A stretch of 32,914 bases of DNA, taken from Anoxybacillus thermarum (lineage in GTDB: Bacteria > Bacillota > Bacilli > Bacillales > Anoxybacillaceae). Below, in pieces: positions 8,772 through 17,819 of the stretch. The notes under the pieces were generated by a model. The model searched no databases. It was not told the origin of the DNA and was given only the letters and a program-made list of their open reading frames with translations. Both the position numbers and the translations under genes were made by a program. Every line of letters starts with the position of its first letter. Positions within the stretch are counted from its first letter, which is position 1. The stretch is from positions 1 through 32,914 of the forward strand of contig NZ_JXTH01000030.1 in assembly GCF_000836725.1 (NCBI RefSeq), given 5' to 3'.

Positions 8772-10010
8772 GTGAACGCATTTGGAGCCATCATTGCATT
8801 TTTATTAGCTATTATTTTTATTTTACGAAACGTTCCGGTTGCATATGGAATGATGTGTGGGGCGTTTATTGGCGCTTTACTTGGCGGGGCTTCTGTCGAT
8901 GAGGCAGTTCGTCTCATGATGGATGGGGCAAAAGAAATGATCCCTTCTATTTTGCGCATTTTAGCTGCTGGTGTGCTAGCTGGCGTATTCATGCAATCAG
9001 GAGCGGCTGTCGCGCTGGCAGAAAAACTTGTGCAAGCGTGTGGAGAAAAATATGCACTATTTATGTTATGTTGTACAGCGATGATGTTAACGGCTTGTGG
9101 AGTGTTTGTTGATATTGCCATTATGACAATTGCCCCTGTTGCGCTTGCAATTGCGCATCGGCTTGAGCTGTCGCGCTTTGCGATATTGCTTGCATTAATT
9201 GGTGGAGGAAAAGCGGGGAATATCATTTCCCCGAATCCAAACACGATCGCCGCAGCAGAAGCGTTTCATGTGCCGCTTTCTTCACTGATGATTGCCGGCA
9301 TCGCGCCAGCTGTTGTCGCCCTTTTTTTCACGTATCAGCTTGCGAAACGATGGTCTCGTGACGTCGTACATAGCGTACAAGTCGAAACAGTGAAAAAAGA
9401 AACACTTTCATGGCAAAAGGCAATCGTTGCCCCCCTTGTTGCTATTAGTCTGTTGTTGCTCCGTCCACTTTTTAGCATCGCGATTGATCCGCTCATCGCA
9501 TTGCCAGCCGGTGCGCTTGTTGGGGTAATTGTAATGAATAAAACGAATGAGCTAAACATGTTTTTGCGCGTGGGTATGGAAAAAATGAGCGATGTTGTGT
9601 TGATGCTTATAGGTACAGGAACGCTAGCCGGTGTCATAGCAAACTCGTCATTACATGAAACGGTTATGGATACGTTTCAGTCGCTCGGCTTTTCTCCATA
9701 TGTCATCGCTCCGCTCGCAGGTGCATTATTATCAGGCATGACTGCATCAACAGCAGTCGGTGCGGCAGTAGCGAGCCACGTATTCGGAAAAGCGTTAATG
9801 GAAGCAGGCGTCTCCCCGCTCGCAGGAGGGGCGATGGTACATGCGGGCGCAACGGTGCTTGATCATTTGCCACACGGCAGTTTTTTTCATGCTACAGCAG
9901 CAAGCGTGCATATGTCACCGAAAGAGCGAATCCAATTAATTCCATATGAAACACTCATCGGCTTAACGATTGCAGCAACATCTACGATTATTTTTACCTT
10001 ACTTTTATAA
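8772..10010 (+). CDS. GntP-family permease (gluconate/organic acid type)
   Basis: The product is a 412-aa polytopic membrane protein resembling the H+/gluconate symporter family (COG2610). It has about 11-12 hydrophobic segments. Family-like features are GVLAGVFMQSGAAVALAEKL, the polar intramembrane GGGKAGNIISPNPNTIAAAE, and a late MVHAGATVLDHLPHGSFFHA. Translation is placed at GTG 8772 because GGAG at 8759-8762 is 9 bases away; an upstream ATG at 8685 has no ribosome site and adds 29 non-conserved residues. It is monocistronic and divergent from the chemoreceptor. The substrate cannot be read from sequence; gluconate, another sugar acid or a hydroxy acid are possible, and no kinase or catabolic gene sits beside it. 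Confidence 0.75.
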   Translation: MNAFGAIIAFLLAIIFILRNVPVAYGMMCGAFIGALLGGASVDEAVRLMMDGAKEMIPSILRILAAGVLAGVFMQSGAAVALAEKLVQACGEKYALFMLCCTAMMLTACGVFVDIAIMTIAPVALAIAHRLELSRFAILLALIGGGKAGNIISPNPNTIAAAEAFHVPLSSLMIAGIAPAVVALFFTYQLAKRWSRDVVHSVQVETVKKETLSWQKAIVAPLVAISLLLLRPLFSIAIDPLIALPAGALVGVIVMNKTNELNMFLRVGMEKMSDVVLMLIGTGTLAGVIANSSLHETVMDTFQSLGFSPYVIAPLAGALLSGMTASTAVGAAVASHVFGKALMEAGVSPLAGGAMVHAGATVLDHLPHGSFFHATAASVHMSPKERIQLIPYETLIGLTIAATSTIIFTLLL

Positions 10011-10101
10011 AACTATGTTCTAAATAATCAACAAATAAAATAAAAAAAGGACTTTCTATCCATATGTAGAAAAATGATATATGAAAGGGGAGTGTGGGGA
10101 A

Positions 10102-11105
10102 GTGAGAAACGTATATATTTCTATATTTGTCTGTCTGTTTTTATTTGCCCATCCTGCTTGGGCACAAGGAGAAACGAGCATTACATTGAGCGTCGCTGGC
10201 GATGTGACGCTTGGCCGCGATGAAAACTATGGCTATACATATTCGTTTGATTATGAAGCGAAAAAAATGGCCTTTCTTTTTTTACAAAATATATTGAACC
10301 AATTTTTAAGCAAGATGATTTTACAACCGTCAATTTGGAAACAACGTTAACAAACGCAACGCAAAAAGCAAAGAAAAAGTTTCGTTTTCGAGGCGATCCG
10401 TCGTATGTCAACGTTTTAACGCGGGCGAGTATTGAAGGGGTCAATCTTGCGAATAATCATACGTTGGATTATGGACAAAAAGGATATATGGATACGATTG
10501 CTACGTTAAAACGAGCGAACATCGGATATTTCGGGAACGGAATACGGCTTGTGAAAACCGTCAAAGGAGTGAAAATCGGTGCGCTCGGCTATAAAGGATG
10601 GAGCGATACGAAGGCGGTGCGAAGGCAAATCGCAAACGACATAGCTGCTTTACGAAAACAAGGAGTCCAAATCGTTCTCGTTCATTTCCATTGGGGTGAG
10701 GAGCGAAGCTATGTGCCAAATAGCACGCAAAAAGCGTTAGGGAAATTTGCGATCGATAGCGGAGCGGATCTTGTCGTTGGCCATCATCCGCACGTCATTC
10801 AAGGAATAGAGCAATATAAAGGAAAAATGATCGTTTATAGCTTAGGCAACTTTATGTTTGGAGGCAATAAAAATCCGAGCGATAAAGATACGTTCGTTTA
10901 TCAACAAACATTTTATTTTGTTAACGGCAAAAAACAGCCGAAAACAACGATTCGCATCATTCCATTTCGCATCTCATCTGTCACGACGCGAAACAACTAT
11001 CAACCGGTTCCACTTAAAGGAAAAGAAGCAAGTCGCGTAAAAACAAAAATCGTCAATTTATCAGCAAAAATTAACAAACCAACATGGCTCGTATATGAAA
11101 AATAA
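10102..11105 (+). pseudogene. CapA/PgsA-like metallophosphatase-fold protein, frameshifted
   Basis: Two overlapping frames together give one ~334-aa exported protein of the CapA family (poly-gamma-glutamate capsule type). The first frame starts at GTG 10102 (AAAGGGGAG 9 bases before) and has a signal peptide, probably cut after AHPAWA. It then reads VAGDVTLGR. The second frame continues with NLETTLTN, GVNLANNHTLDYG, VLVHFHWGEE, VVGHHPHVIQG and YSLGNFMFGG, the expected order of family motifs. The break falls at a run of seven A (10261-10267); eight A would join the frames exactly as AKKNGLSFF. No pgsBC genes lie nearby, so a capsule role is not supported and a cell-wall or stress role is equally possible. 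It may be intact in the organism if the run was miscalled. Confidence 0.8.
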
Positions 11106-11137
11106 AAAAATATAATAGAAAGAAAGGAAGTGATTTT

Positions 11138-11257
11138 ATGTACATCGGGGACATTGTATTTCAACTCCTGATGTTTGGTACGTTGCTTGGAGTTTTTGCT
11201 GTATTTGTTTTTCGTGCTGTATGGTTGATGCGGTCTATAAAGGGAAAAAGAGGGTAA
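11138..11257 (+). CDS. 39-aa single-helix membrane protein, DUF4083-like
   Basis: ATG at 11138 follows AAAGGAAGTGA at about 11123-11133. The peptide starts MYIGDIVFQLLMFGTLLGVF, has one membrane helix (about residues 6-30), and ends in a basic tail (RSIKGKRG). This resembles the short Bacillus DUF4083 membrane proteins, whose function is unknown. It stands 32 bases after the CapA-like gene and ends inside the following terminator, so it is probably cotranscribed with it. Confidence 0.7.
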   Translation: MYIGDIVFQLLMFGTLLGVFAVFVFRAVWLMRSIKGKRG

Positions 11258-11285
11258 GAAAGTTCGGCAGAGACCGAACTTTCTT
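11256..11285. terminator. bidirectional terminator
   Basis: A perfect 12-bp stem (11256-11267 with 11274-11285) and a 6-base loop lie between the DUF4083-like gene and the converging stress-protein gene. The arms are A-rich and T-rich, so it can act in both directions. The stop codons of both genes lie in or beside the stem. Confidence 0.9.
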
Positions 11286-11700
11286 ACTTTACAATTAATA
11301 CGGGTGCTTCTACTCGCTTAGCGACTTTATGGCTCACGCTTCCTAACACCATTTCTTGTAACGTATTTAATCCGCGACTACCGACAATGACGAGATCAAA
11401 GGAATGAGCGTTTGCAAACTCAACAATCGCAGGTCCTGGTTCTCCTCTTAACAGACGAATTTCGTACGGAATGTTGGTTTCTTTCAGCAACGCCTCGGTT
11501 GAAGATAAACGTTTTTTACGCATCGCTTCTCGTTCTTCTATGTTGCCTTCAATCAATACGTCTGTTTTCGCTGTTGTTGTATTAATAACATATATGACAG
11601 TAACTTTCGCTTCTTGAATGTACGAGCAAAGTTCTATTGCTTTTTTTGTCGCACGCAAAGCATGTTCAGAGCCATCTGACGCCAGTAAAATGTTTTTCAT
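11284..11700 (-). CDS. universal stress protein (UspA family)
   Basis: This 138-aa protein has a single Usp domain. It starts MKNILLASDGSEHALRA, the typical beta-1/ATP-site start. It contains the nucleotide-binding signature G-x2-G-x9-G-S (GSRGLNTLQEMVLGSVS) and ends in VEAPVLIVK. Members bind ATP and help survival under starvation or stress; the precise job here is unknown. It is monocistronic with its own promoter and a shared terminator. Confidence 0.92.
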   Translation of the reverse strand: MKNILLASDGSEHALRATKKAIELCSYIQEAKVTVIYVINTTTAKTDVLIEGNIEEREAMRKKRLSSTEALLKETNIPYEIRLLRGEPGPAIVEFANAHSFDLVIVGSRGLNTLQEMVLGSVSHKVAKRVEAPVLIVK

Positions 11701-11729
11701 TGTTTCAACCCTCGCAATTATTTTTGTTT

Positions 11730-11758
11730 ATTATATCGTCTAATGAAAGCTTTTTCAA
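11730..11758 (-). promoter_or_regulatory. promoter of the universal stress protein gene
   Basis: On the minus strand TTGAAA (11758-11753) and TATAAT (11735-11730) are separated by exactly 17 bases, about 30 bases before the ATG. It is a near-consensus sigma-A promoter. Confidence 0.8.
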
Positions 11759-11830
11759 AAAAATTTTTTGGTATCGCTTTCTTTATTGATATGTATGTAT
11801 TTACACATATTTTTGAGCCGCCATAAAAGG

Positions 11831-11859
11831 TTGAGCATGTAAACAATGTTATGTATAAT
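11831..11859 (+). promoter_or_regulatory. promoter of the SulP transporter gene
   Basis: TTGAGC (11831-11836) and TATAAT (11854-11859) are separated by exactly 17 bases, about 65 bases before the ATG. Confidence 0.75.
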
Positions 11860-11923
11860 CGCTTTGTTGTGTACGGGACGCTTCTTTATGGAAGAAGCAA
11901 TATAAAAAGGAAAGAGGGGTTGT

Positions 11924-13393
11924 ATGTTTAAACATTGGAAGGAAGAATGGTTTGGAAATATAAGAGGGGATGTACTTGCCGGGCTGGTCGTTGCGCTTGC
12001 GCTTATTCCAGAGGCAATTGCATTCTCCATCATCGCGGGAGTTGACCCGATGGTTGGTTTGTACGCTTCTTTTTGTATGGCAGTCGTCATCGCTTTTGTT
12101 GGCGGAAGACCGGGGATGATTTCTGCGGCAACGGGGGCAATGGCTCTTGTTCTTGTCAACTTAGTCACAGAACACGGGATCCAATATATGCTGGCAGCTA
12201 CAATTTTAACAGGTGTCATTCAAATTGTTTTAGGTTTACTTAAAGTTGGGAATGTATTAAAATTCATTCCTCGTCCAGTTATGATCGGGTTCGTTAACGC
12301 GCTTGCTATTTTAATTTTTGCTGCCCAGTTGCCACATTTCCAAGGAGAATCTTGGGTGATGTATGCGCTTGTTGCACTCGGTTTGTTCATTATTTACGTT
12401 TTCCCACGCATCACAACAGTTATCCCATCTCCGCTTGTTGCAATTGTCGTCATTACAACGATTGCTTTCGTCACTAAATTAGATGTGCGCACGGTTGGAG
12501 ATATGGGGGCAATTTCTGCAACGTTGCCGAGCTTTTTTATTCCAAATGTGCCATGGACATTTGAAACGCTCATGATCATTTTCCCTTATTCACTATCTCT
12601 TGCGCTTGTTGGATTAATTGAATCTCTTTTAACAGCGCAAATTGTCGACGATTTGACGGATACAGAAAGCGATAAAAATAAAGAATCGCGCGGACAAGGA
12701 ATCGCTAATATTGTGGCTGGTTTCTTTGGTGGCATGGCAGGCTGTGCGATGATTGGGCAATCGGTCATTAACGTAAAATCAGGTGGGCGAGGTCGCCTTT
12801 CTTCCCTCGTCGCTGGTGTGTTCTTAATGGTGCTTATCGTTTCGTTTAACCATATTGTTGTTACGATTCCGCTTGCGGCGCTCGTTGCAGTCATGATCAT
12901 GGTATCGATTAGCACGTTTGACTGGGGCTCAATACAACGACTGGCTAAAGTGCCAAAGGCGGATGCTTTCGTCATGATTATTACTGTTGCCATAGTGGTA
13001 ATCACGCATAACTTAGCGATCGGAGTGATTGCTGGAATGATGTTAAGTGCGTTATTTTTTGCAGCGGATATGTCTAAAGTGAAGGTGACGAAAACGATAA
13101 AAGGTGACATCGCAACATATGATGTAGAAGGTACGCTCTTTTTCGCTTCGGCAAATGATTTTGTCCGTGGGTTTGACTACAATGACAATGTGAAAAAAGT
13201 AAACATTAACTTGGCGGAGGCGCGCATTAAAGATGAAACAGGTGCGCATGCCATCGACCGCGTCGTGATAAAAATGCACCAAAACGGTGTAGAAGCAAAT
13301 ATCATCGGCTTAAGTGAAGCGTGCGAAATGCTTGTCAATCGCCTCGCTCTCCACAACAAGCCAGGAGGGCTTGAACAAACGATTGGACATTAA
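11924..13393 (+). CDS. SulP-family anion transporter with STAS domain
   Basis: This 489-aa protein has the SulP arrangement: a membrane part of about 12-14 helices (residues ~15-385) followed by a cytoplasmic STAS domain (about 395-475, containing [17 protein letters not shown]). The N-terminus shows the family motif [20 protein letters not shown], then [23 protein letters not shown] and [14 protein letters not shown]. SulP proteins move sulfate, bicarbonate or dicarboxylates; the substrate here is not determined and no sulfate or carbonic anhydrase gene is next to it. A good ribosome site (AAGGAAAGAGGGG) precedes ATG 11924. A terminator follows directly. Confidence 0.9.
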   Translation: MFKHWKEEWFGNIRGDVLAGLVVALALIPEAIAFSIIAGVDPMVGLYASFCMAVVIAFVGGRPGMISAATGAMALVLVNLVTEHGIQYMLAATILTGVIQIVLGLLKVGNVLKFIPRPVMIGFVNALAILIFAAQLPHFQGESWVMYALVALGLFIIYVFPRITTVIPSPLVAIVVITTIAFVTKLDVRTVGDMGAISATLPSFFIPNVPWTFETLMIIFPYSLSLALVGLIESLLTAQIVDDLTDTESDKNKESRGQGIANIVAGFFGGMAGCAMIGQSVINVKSGGRGRLSSLVAGVFLMVLIVSFNHIVVTIPLAALVAVMIMVSISTFDWGSIQRLAKVPKADAFVMIITVAIVVITHNLAIGVIAGMMLSALFFAADMSKVKVTKTIKGDIATYDVEGTLFFASANDFVRGFDYNDNVKKVNINLAEARIKDETGAHAIDRVVIKMHQNGVEANIIGLSEACEMLVNRLALHNKPGGLEQTIGH

Positions 13394-13416
13394 AACCGAG
13401 CATATCGCTCGGTTTT
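13392..13416. terminator. terminator after the SulP gene
   Basis: AAAACCGAGC (13392-13401) pairs with GCTCGGTTTT (13407-13416), a perfect 10-bp stem with a 5-base loop. It serves the SulP gene and, from the other side, the converging zinc-ribbon gene. Confidence 0.85.
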
Positions 13417-13789
13417 ATAGTTCCTTCCCGCAAGATGGACAAAATCGAAAATTTGCTTGTATGTTTGTTCCACAAGATGAACAATATTTTTCCTTATCGC
13501 TGCAGCCGAAAAGTTCATTTAGCGGATCTTTTTCTTCATGTTCGTCAACGATATCGACGATGGACATCCGCTCTTTTCCTGTCGCATTTTTATAATGGTA
13601 GACGGCTTGAAAAATACCGATTCCAATAATGATTAATCCGAAAAAAGGGAAGATTTGTGCTCCTGCAATCGGAGATTCCTTTGTAATGGAAAAGGTCATA
13701 AACATCCAAAATATACCGAATAAAATGGTGGCGATACTGCCAATAAATCCTTGCATTGACGGTCCACGACCAGGCTTTATACTTTTCAT
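13415..13789 (-). CDS. small membrane protein with C-terminal zinc ribbon
   Basis: The product is a 124-aa protein. Two hydrophobic helices (about residues 13-35 and 44-65) are followed by a charged linker and a C-terminal zinc ribbon with two CxxC pairs (CSSCGTNIQANFRFCPSCGK). The stop lies in the shared terminator. GGGGGAA sits 6 bases before the ATG. Function is not known; such zinc-ribbon membrane proteins are common in bacilli. It is monocistronic. Confidence 0.7.
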   Translation of the reverse strand: MKSIKPGRGPSMQGFIGSIATILFGIFWMFMTFSITKESPIAGAQIFPFFGLIIIGIGIFQAVYHYKNATGKERMSIVDIVDEHEEKDPLNELFGCSDKEKYCSSCGTNIQANFRFCPSCGKEL

Positions 13790-13948
13790 GTGTATTCCCC
13801 CTAATTTGTTTTATACACCCATTATATACAAGAAATAGAGGAAGTTCATGTTGTTTTTAAATAAAAGGAGTAGAATGTATGCTAGAATGAGTATTGACGA
13901 CATAAAATATATGGTAAGCATCATGGCACAGAAGAAGGAGTTTATTAT

Positions 13949-14601
13949 ATGTCATTATCATCATTAAGGCATGAAGCGAGGAAAGCATTGAAAGGAAAAT
14001 GGGGTAGCGCGGTGCTTCTTATGCTTGTTTATGCCCTTGTAACGATGGTTGTTCCTTTCGGTGTTGAGGTCGTGTTTAGTGGGGGATGGAAAGCGTGGCT
14101 TGATCAAGAAACTGTACCGGCATCTGCCTCGATTGTAAGCATGTTTGTTTCGTTTGCACTCATCCCGCTTAGTGTCGTCTTGTATTGGGTGTTTTTCGCA
14201 ATGAGCCTATTCGTATCGCTCCGCTATTTACTGTTTATCAAAACGGAAAATTAGCTTTAAAGCTGATTGGTACTTCGCTTTTATTCGGGCTTTTCGTCTT
14301 TTTATGGAGTTTATTGCTCATCATCCCGAGAATTATTAAATCGTTATCTTACTCACAAACGTTCTTTTTATTGAAGGATCATCCAGAGTACAGTGCACTT
14401 CAAGCGATTAGCGAAAGTAAAAAACGAATGAAAGGGTATAAAGGAAAGCTATTTTTACTATATTTGAGCTTTATCGGTAGGGGACTTTTCTCGATCCTCA
14501 CGTTTGGTATCGGATTTTTATGGCTCGTCCCATACATCTACACATCGCTTGCTGCGTTTTATGATCAATTTATTCGTACGCAAGAAGCACCGGCCGAATA
14601 A
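13949..14601 (+). pseudogene. DUF975 family membrane protein, frameshifted
   Basis: Two overlapping frames (13949-14254 and the frame ending at 14601) combine into one ~217-aa integral membrane protein of the DUF975 type. The first part starts SLRHEARKALKGKWGSAVLL. The second has LLFGLFVFLWSLLLIIPRII, YSQTFFLLKDHPEYSALQAI and FGIGFLWLVPY, which are classic DUF975 landmarks. The frames join as VFFRNEPIR if the five T at 14192-14196 were six. AAGGAG at 13935-13940 fits ATG 13949. Function of the family is unknown. A miscalled T run is as likely as a true null allele. Confidence 0.8.
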
Positions 14602-14637
14602 AACGAACAAGGGCGCCCTTGTTCGTTTTATTTTTTT
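14601..14637 (+). terminator. terminator after the DUF975 gene
   Basis: A 14-bp inverted repeat (14601-14614 with 14615-14628, centre GCGC) is followed by a T-rich tail to 14637. The stop codon of the gene touches the left arm. Confidence 0.9.
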
Positions 14638-14774
14638 GAAATAAAACTAGTAAAATATCAAATTGTTTTGTAAAATCATTAAAGAAAGAATATTGTTTCT
14701 TTTTTTGAACATATGTGAGTGTAGAAGTATTTTGATTTAATTATATAACCACGTTTGTAAAGTTAATAATAATA

Positions 14775-14805
14775 GTGACATACTATAATTGAAATGTGTT
14801 ATAAT
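14775..14805 (+). promoter_or_regulatory. putative mqo promoter
   Basis: GTGACA (14775-14780) and TATAAT (14800-14805) are 19 bases apart, 47 bases before the mqo start. Another TATAAT at 14784-14789 lacks a good -35. Confidence 0.45.
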
Positions 14806-14852
14806 AAATACGGAGAAGTTTTTGATCGAATCGATCGGATTTAGGGGGGCCA

Positions 14853-16346
14853 ATGATGAAAACAGATGTCATTTTAATTGGTGCGGGGATTATGAGTGCG
14901 ACTTTAGGGACGTTGTTAAAAGAATTAGCACCAGAGTGGGATATTGCTGTATTTGAGAGATTAGATCAACCAGCAGATGAAAGTTCGAACGAATGGAACA
15001 ATGCCGGAACCGGTCATGCTGCACTTTGTGAACTAAACTACACAGTAGAGAAGGCGGACGGATCAATTGATGTAAGCAAAGCGATCAAAATTAACGAACA
15101 GTTTCAAGAGTCGCTCCAATTTTGGTCTTATCTCGTTCAAAATAAGCACATTCGCAACCCGAAGGACTTTGTTATGCCAATTCCGCATATGAGTTTCGTG
15201 CAAGGGGAAGAAAATGTTGCGTTTTTGAAGAAGCGGTTTGAACAAATGGTAGATAATCCTTTGTTTAAAGAGATGGAGTTTTCTGACGATCCACAAAAAT
15301 TAAAAGAGTGGATTCCGCTAATGATGGAAGACCGCATCGTGACAGAACCGATTGCAGCGACGCGGATTGAAGCGGGAACGGACGTCAACTTTGGCGCTTT
15401 AACGCGCATGTTATTTGAACATTTAGAGCATAAACATGTGAATTTGTATTATAAGCATCATGTAGAGGATATGAAACGAACAAGTGACAACTTATGGGAA
15501 GTAAAAGTGCGCAATTTAGCGACTGGTGAAGTTGAAGTTCATCGCGCGAAGTTCGTCTTTATCGGGGCAGGTGGCGGAAGCCTGCATTTGTTACAAAAGT
15601 CAGGTATCCCTGAAGGAAAAGGAATCGGTGGCTTCCCAGTAAGCGGACTATTTATGGTGTGCAACAATCCAGACATTATCGCGCAACATCATGCGAAAGT
15701 GTACGGCAAAGCGAAAGTTGGTGCACCTCCAATGTCTGTTCCACATCTCGATACACGTTTTATTGACGGTAAAAAAATGTTATTGTTCGGGCCGTTCGCT
15801 GGCTTTTCGCCGAAGTTTTTAAAGAACGGATCGATGTTCGATTTAATTACGTCTGTTAAGCCACATAATGTGTTGACGATGCTCGCGGCAGGAGCGAAAA
15901 ACATGGCGTTGACAAAATATTTAATTGAACAAGTCATGTTATCGAAAGAACAACGGATGGAAGAATTGCGCGAATTTATCCCGCATGCGAAAAGTGAAGA
16001 TTGGGATGTCATTATTGCTGGTCAGCGTGTACAAGTCATTAAAGATACGGAAGCGGGCGGCAAAGGTACGCTTCAATTCGGTACGGAAGTTGTTGCCGCA
16101 CACGACGGCTCGGTTGCTGCGCTACTTGGGGCATCACCGGGTGCTTCAACAGCTGTTCACGTCATGCTTGAAGTGATTGAAAAATGCTTCCCGAACGAAA
16201 TGAAACAATGGGAAGCGAAAATTAAAGAGATGATCCCATCATATGGTGTATCGCTAATGAAAAACGAAGCGCTTTTACGCGATGTCCAAACGCTCGCTGC
16301 TCAAACGCTTGGCCTAAAAGAAAATATGCCACTTCAAATTGCATAA
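14853..16346 (+). CDS. mqo: malate:quinone oxidoreductase
   Basis: This 497-aa FAD enzyme oxidises malate to oxaloacetate at the membrane and reduces quinone. It bypasses or complements NAD-malate dehydrogenase in the TCA cycle. The N-terminal dinucleotide fold is [13 protein letters not shown] (residues 7-19), followed by the Mqo signature [18 protein letters not shown]. Later come [29 protein letters not shown], and near the end [16 protein letters not shown]. The length matches the family (about 490-500). Tandem ATGs lie at 14853 and 14856, and GGGGGG at 14844-14849 serves either. It is monocistronic with its own promoter and terminator. Confidence 0.95.
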   Translation: MMKTDVILIGAGIMSATLGTLLKELAPEWDIAVFERLDQPADESSNEWNNAGTGHAALCELNYTVEKADGSIDVSKAIKINEQFQESLQFWSYLVQNKHIRNPKDFVMPIPHMSFVQGEENVAFLKKRFEQMVDNPLFKEMEFSDDPQKLKEWIPLMMEDRIVTEPIAATRIEAGTDVNFGALTRMLFEHLEHKHVNLYYKHHVEDMKRTSDNLWEVKVRNLATGEVEVHRAKFVFIGAGGGSLHLLQKSGIPEGKGIGGFPVSGLFMVCNNPDIIAQHHAKVYGKAKVGAPPMSVPHLDTRFIDGKKMLLFGPFAGFSPKFLKNGSMFDLITSVKPHNVLTMLAAGAKNMALTKYLIEQVMLSKEQRMEELREFIPHAKSEDWDVIIAGQRVQVIKDTEAGGKGTLQFGTEVVAAHDGSVAALLGASPGASTAVHVMLEVIEKCFPNEMKQWEAKIKEMIPSYGVSLMKNEALLRDVQTLAAQTLGLKENMPLQIA

Positions 16347-16354
16347 ACATAAAA

Positions 16355-16385
16355 GGCGGAAGTCGGTGGACTTCTGTCTTTTTTT
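16355..16385 (+). terminator. terminator after mqo
   Basis: GGCGGAAGTC (16355-16364) pairs with GACTTCTGTC (16369-16378), including two G-U pairs, with a 4-base loop. Seven T follow at 16379-16385. Confidence 0.85.
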
Positions 16386-16414
16386 GTAGCGATCGTGCAT
16401 GCATTTGTTATAAT
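16384..16414 (+). promoter_or_regulatory. extended -10 promoter of the small membrane protein gene
   Basis: TGTTATAAT at 16406-16414 is an extended -10. A weak TTGTAG lies 19 bases upstream at 16384-16389. AAAAAGGGGGATGAG follows before the ATG at 16437. Confidence 0.5.
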
Positions 16415-16436
16415 GGGGAAAAAGGGGGATGAGTGA

Positions 16437-16616
16437 ATGATTTACCTTTGCTTTGTGGTTTTACCGATTATCGCAGGTTTATGGTTTTTTAATTTGGCAT
16501 TGCTGTTGAAAAAATTGCACCAAGGCCGTGATATTCATAACGAAACGGTGTTAGGTACAGTGTACACAGCGATTTTTGTTTTTTTCTTTATGTACGTATG
16601 GATTGGGATGTTATGA
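16437..16616 (+). CDS. 59-aa membrane protein, unknown function
   Basis: ATG 16437 has a strong ribosome site (AAAGGGGGA at about 16421-16429). The protein has two hydrophobic helices (about residues 3-24 and 40-58) joined by a short polar loop containing KKLHQGRDIHNE. No family is recognised. It sits between the mqo terminator and the MarR-type operator and has its own extended -10 promoter. Confidence 0.65.
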   Translation: MIYLCFVVLPIIAGLWFFNLALLLKKLHQGRDIHNETVLGTVYTAIFVFFFMYVWIGML

Positions 16617-16646
16617 ACGAGGAAAAAATATTTTTTGGTTTTTTAG

Positions 16647-16674
16647 TTGCAAAATGCAAATAATAAGCTATAAT
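16647..16674 (+). promoter_or_regulatory. marR promoter with overlapping palindromic operator
   Basis: The palindrome TTGCAAAATGCAA (16647-16659) contains the -35 box TTGCAA. The -10 TATAAT lies at 16669-16674 with a 16-base spacer. A nearly identical palindrome occurs at 17177-17189 in front of the next gene, so this is probably the autoregulatory site of the MarR-type protein. Confidence 0.7.
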
Positions 16675-16693
16675 AAAAGCAAGAGGTGAGAAA

Positions 16694-17140
16694 ATGGAAA
16701 ATGTTCGCGAACTATTTCACACGATGACGAAACGGCTTGGGTTGTTAGACCGCAACTGCTGCGCCGTTGGCGGGATTGAATTATCGCTTGTGCAAAGCCA
16801 CATTTTATACGAAATCGACCGCATGAACGAACCGTCGATGCAACAAGTGGCAGATGCGATAGCGATGGATATTACAACGTTCAGCCGACAAATTCAAACG
16901 CTTGTCAAAATGAATTTAGTGAAAAAAACACCGTACCCGCAAGACCGCCGCGTCTACATTTTATCGTTAACGCCGGAAGGGAAATACGTCACCGCGAAAA
17001 TTGACGCAGAAGTGAACGAATATTTAGGAGAAGTATTTTCGCATATGAGCGAATTTGAGCGCGAAACCGTCCTTCGTTCCATTCGCTTATTGAACGAATG
17101 TATGGAAAAATCAAGCATTTGTTGCAAACCGCTGTTTTAA
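16694..17140 (+). CDS. MarR-family regulator with terminal Cys-Cys pairs
   Basis: The product is a 148-aa winged-helix regulator of the MarR type. The recognition region lies around residues 50-78 (PSMQQVADAIAMDITTFSRQ), followed by the wing PYPQDRRVYILSLTPEGK with the conserved D-R-R. Unusual for the family, vicinal cysteines occur near both ends, at residues 22-23 (RNCCAVGG) and 143-144 (SICCKPLF), which suggests metal, thiol or sulfide sensing. AGAGGTGAG precedes ATG 16694. It precedes a 41-aa CC-rich protein, and both have the same palindromic site, so it probably represses itself and that gene. The inducer is unknown. Confidence 0.85.
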   Translation: MENVRELFHTMTKRLGLLDRNCCAVGGIELSLVQSHILYEIDRMNEPSMQQVADAIAMDITTFSRQIQTLVKMNLVKKTPYPQDRRVYILSLTPEGKYVTAKIDAEVNEYLGEVFSHMSEFERETVLRSIRLLNECMEKSSICCKPLF

Positions 17141-17158
17141 GGCAAGAGGAATCTTGCC
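17141..17158 (+). promoter_or_regulatory. short hairpin between marR and the CC-rich gene
   Basis: GGCAAGA (17141-17147) pairs perfectly with TCTTGCC (17152-17158), starting right after the marR stop. No proper T run follows, so it may be a weak terminator or an RNA-stabilising hairpin that sets the ratio of the two products. Confidence 0.4.
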
Positions 17159-17176
17159 TATTGCTTGAATAAATAG

Positions 17177-17189
17177 TTGCATAATGCAA
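17177..17189 (+). promoter_or_regulatory. second copy of the MarR-type operator
   Basis: TTGCATAATGCAA is a perfect palindrome around its central base and differs from the site at 16647 by one base. It includes a -10-like CATAAT (17180-17185) and lies 19 bases before the start of the CC-rich protein. It is the expected binding site of the upstream MarR-type regulator. Confidence 0.7.
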
Positions 17190-17208
17190 ATAAAAGAAGG
17201 AGATTCAT

Positions 17209-17334
17209 ATGTTCAAAAAATTATTTACACAAAAAGAAAAAGGTTGTTGCGATGTGCAAATTATCGAGGTTAAAGATGACGAGAAAAAGGAAGATTGTTG
17301 CGAAGGGAAAGAAGACCAACAAACATGTTGCTAG
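17209..17334 (+). CDS. 41-aa protein with three Cys-Cys pairs, putative metal or thiol ligand
   Basis: GAAGGAG at about 17196-17202 precedes ATG 17209. The peptide begins MFKKLFTQKEKGCC and has vicinal cysteines at 13-14, 30-31 and 40-41 (the last two residues), separated by acidic and lysine-rich stretches (IIEVKDDEKKEDCC). This looks like a small soluble metal-binding or thiol-buffer protein. No precise family is claimed, although short CC-motif proteins of this style occur in Firmicutes. It is controlled by the palindrome just upstream and followed by a strong terminator, so its gene forms a regulated unit with the MarR-type gene. Confidence 0.75.
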   Translation: MFKKLFTQKEKGCCDVQIIEVKDDEKKEDCCEGKEDQQTCC

Positions 17335-17342
17335 CAACAAAG

Positions 17343-17366
17343 CACCAGGGGGGCCTGGTGTTTTTT
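17343..17366 (+). terminator. terminator after the CC-rich protein gene
   Basis: CACCAGG (17343-17349) pairs with CCTGGTG (17354-17360), with loop GGGG, and six T follow at 17361-17366. Confidence 0.9.
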
Positions 17367-17453
17367 GCATGGGCAGGATTTTTGGTGAGGATGACGAAGT
17401 AAAGAAATAAATGAGAAAATTATGAGATAAGTGGTCAAAAAGGAATGGGGTTT

Positions 17454-17815
17454 GTGAATATACTAGACGTTAGCCATTGGGAAAAAGATGATAAAAGACA
17501 AGCATCTGGAACAAGACAAAAGTTTTGGTTAGTTAGTCCATATAACGAAAAACGATATTTGTTCAAAATTCCGAAAGAAAATACAGGAGAAGCGTGGGCA
17601 GAAGTTGTTGCTTCAAAGTTAGGGAAGTTGATAGGGATAAACACAATGAAAGCACATTTAGCAACTTATAATGGTTTAACAGGTTGTTTACTGGAAAATT
17701 TCGTTGTTGCTAATTCGGAGTTTTACGAAGGTAGGGATTTATTTTTACGATGGCGGGAGATTTTGATCGCTATAACTTAAATTATTACGATTTTTTGAAT
17801 ATAATATGGAGGTGA
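17454..17815 (+). pseudogene. HipA-like (CtkA/HipT-type) kinase N-lobe fragment, frameshifted and truncated
   Basis: The segment encodes about 120 residues that look like the start of a HipA-type Ser/Thr kinase: ILDVSHWE, KRYLFKIPKENTGEAWAEV and ASKLGKLIGINTMKAHLATY. The frame breaks at five T (17742-17746). With six T it continues as MAGDFDRYNLNYYDFLNI, which matches the family region just before the catalytic lobe, and then stops at TGA 17813-17815. The catalytic and metal-binding lobe is absent, so there is no active kinase. GTG 17454 is preferred as start (AGGA 9 bases before); ATG 17445 is the alternative. The stop lies inside the ribosome site of the HIRAN gene, so the two were one transcription unit. 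Confidence 0.6.
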
Positions 17816-17819
17816 AAGG

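Noticed and set aside
13874-13966. A 30-codon frame with AAAGGAG before it, ending just after the DUF975 start (possible leader peptide)
   Set aside because: The composition is random, there is no regulatory hairpin, and the overlap with the next start is easily chance.
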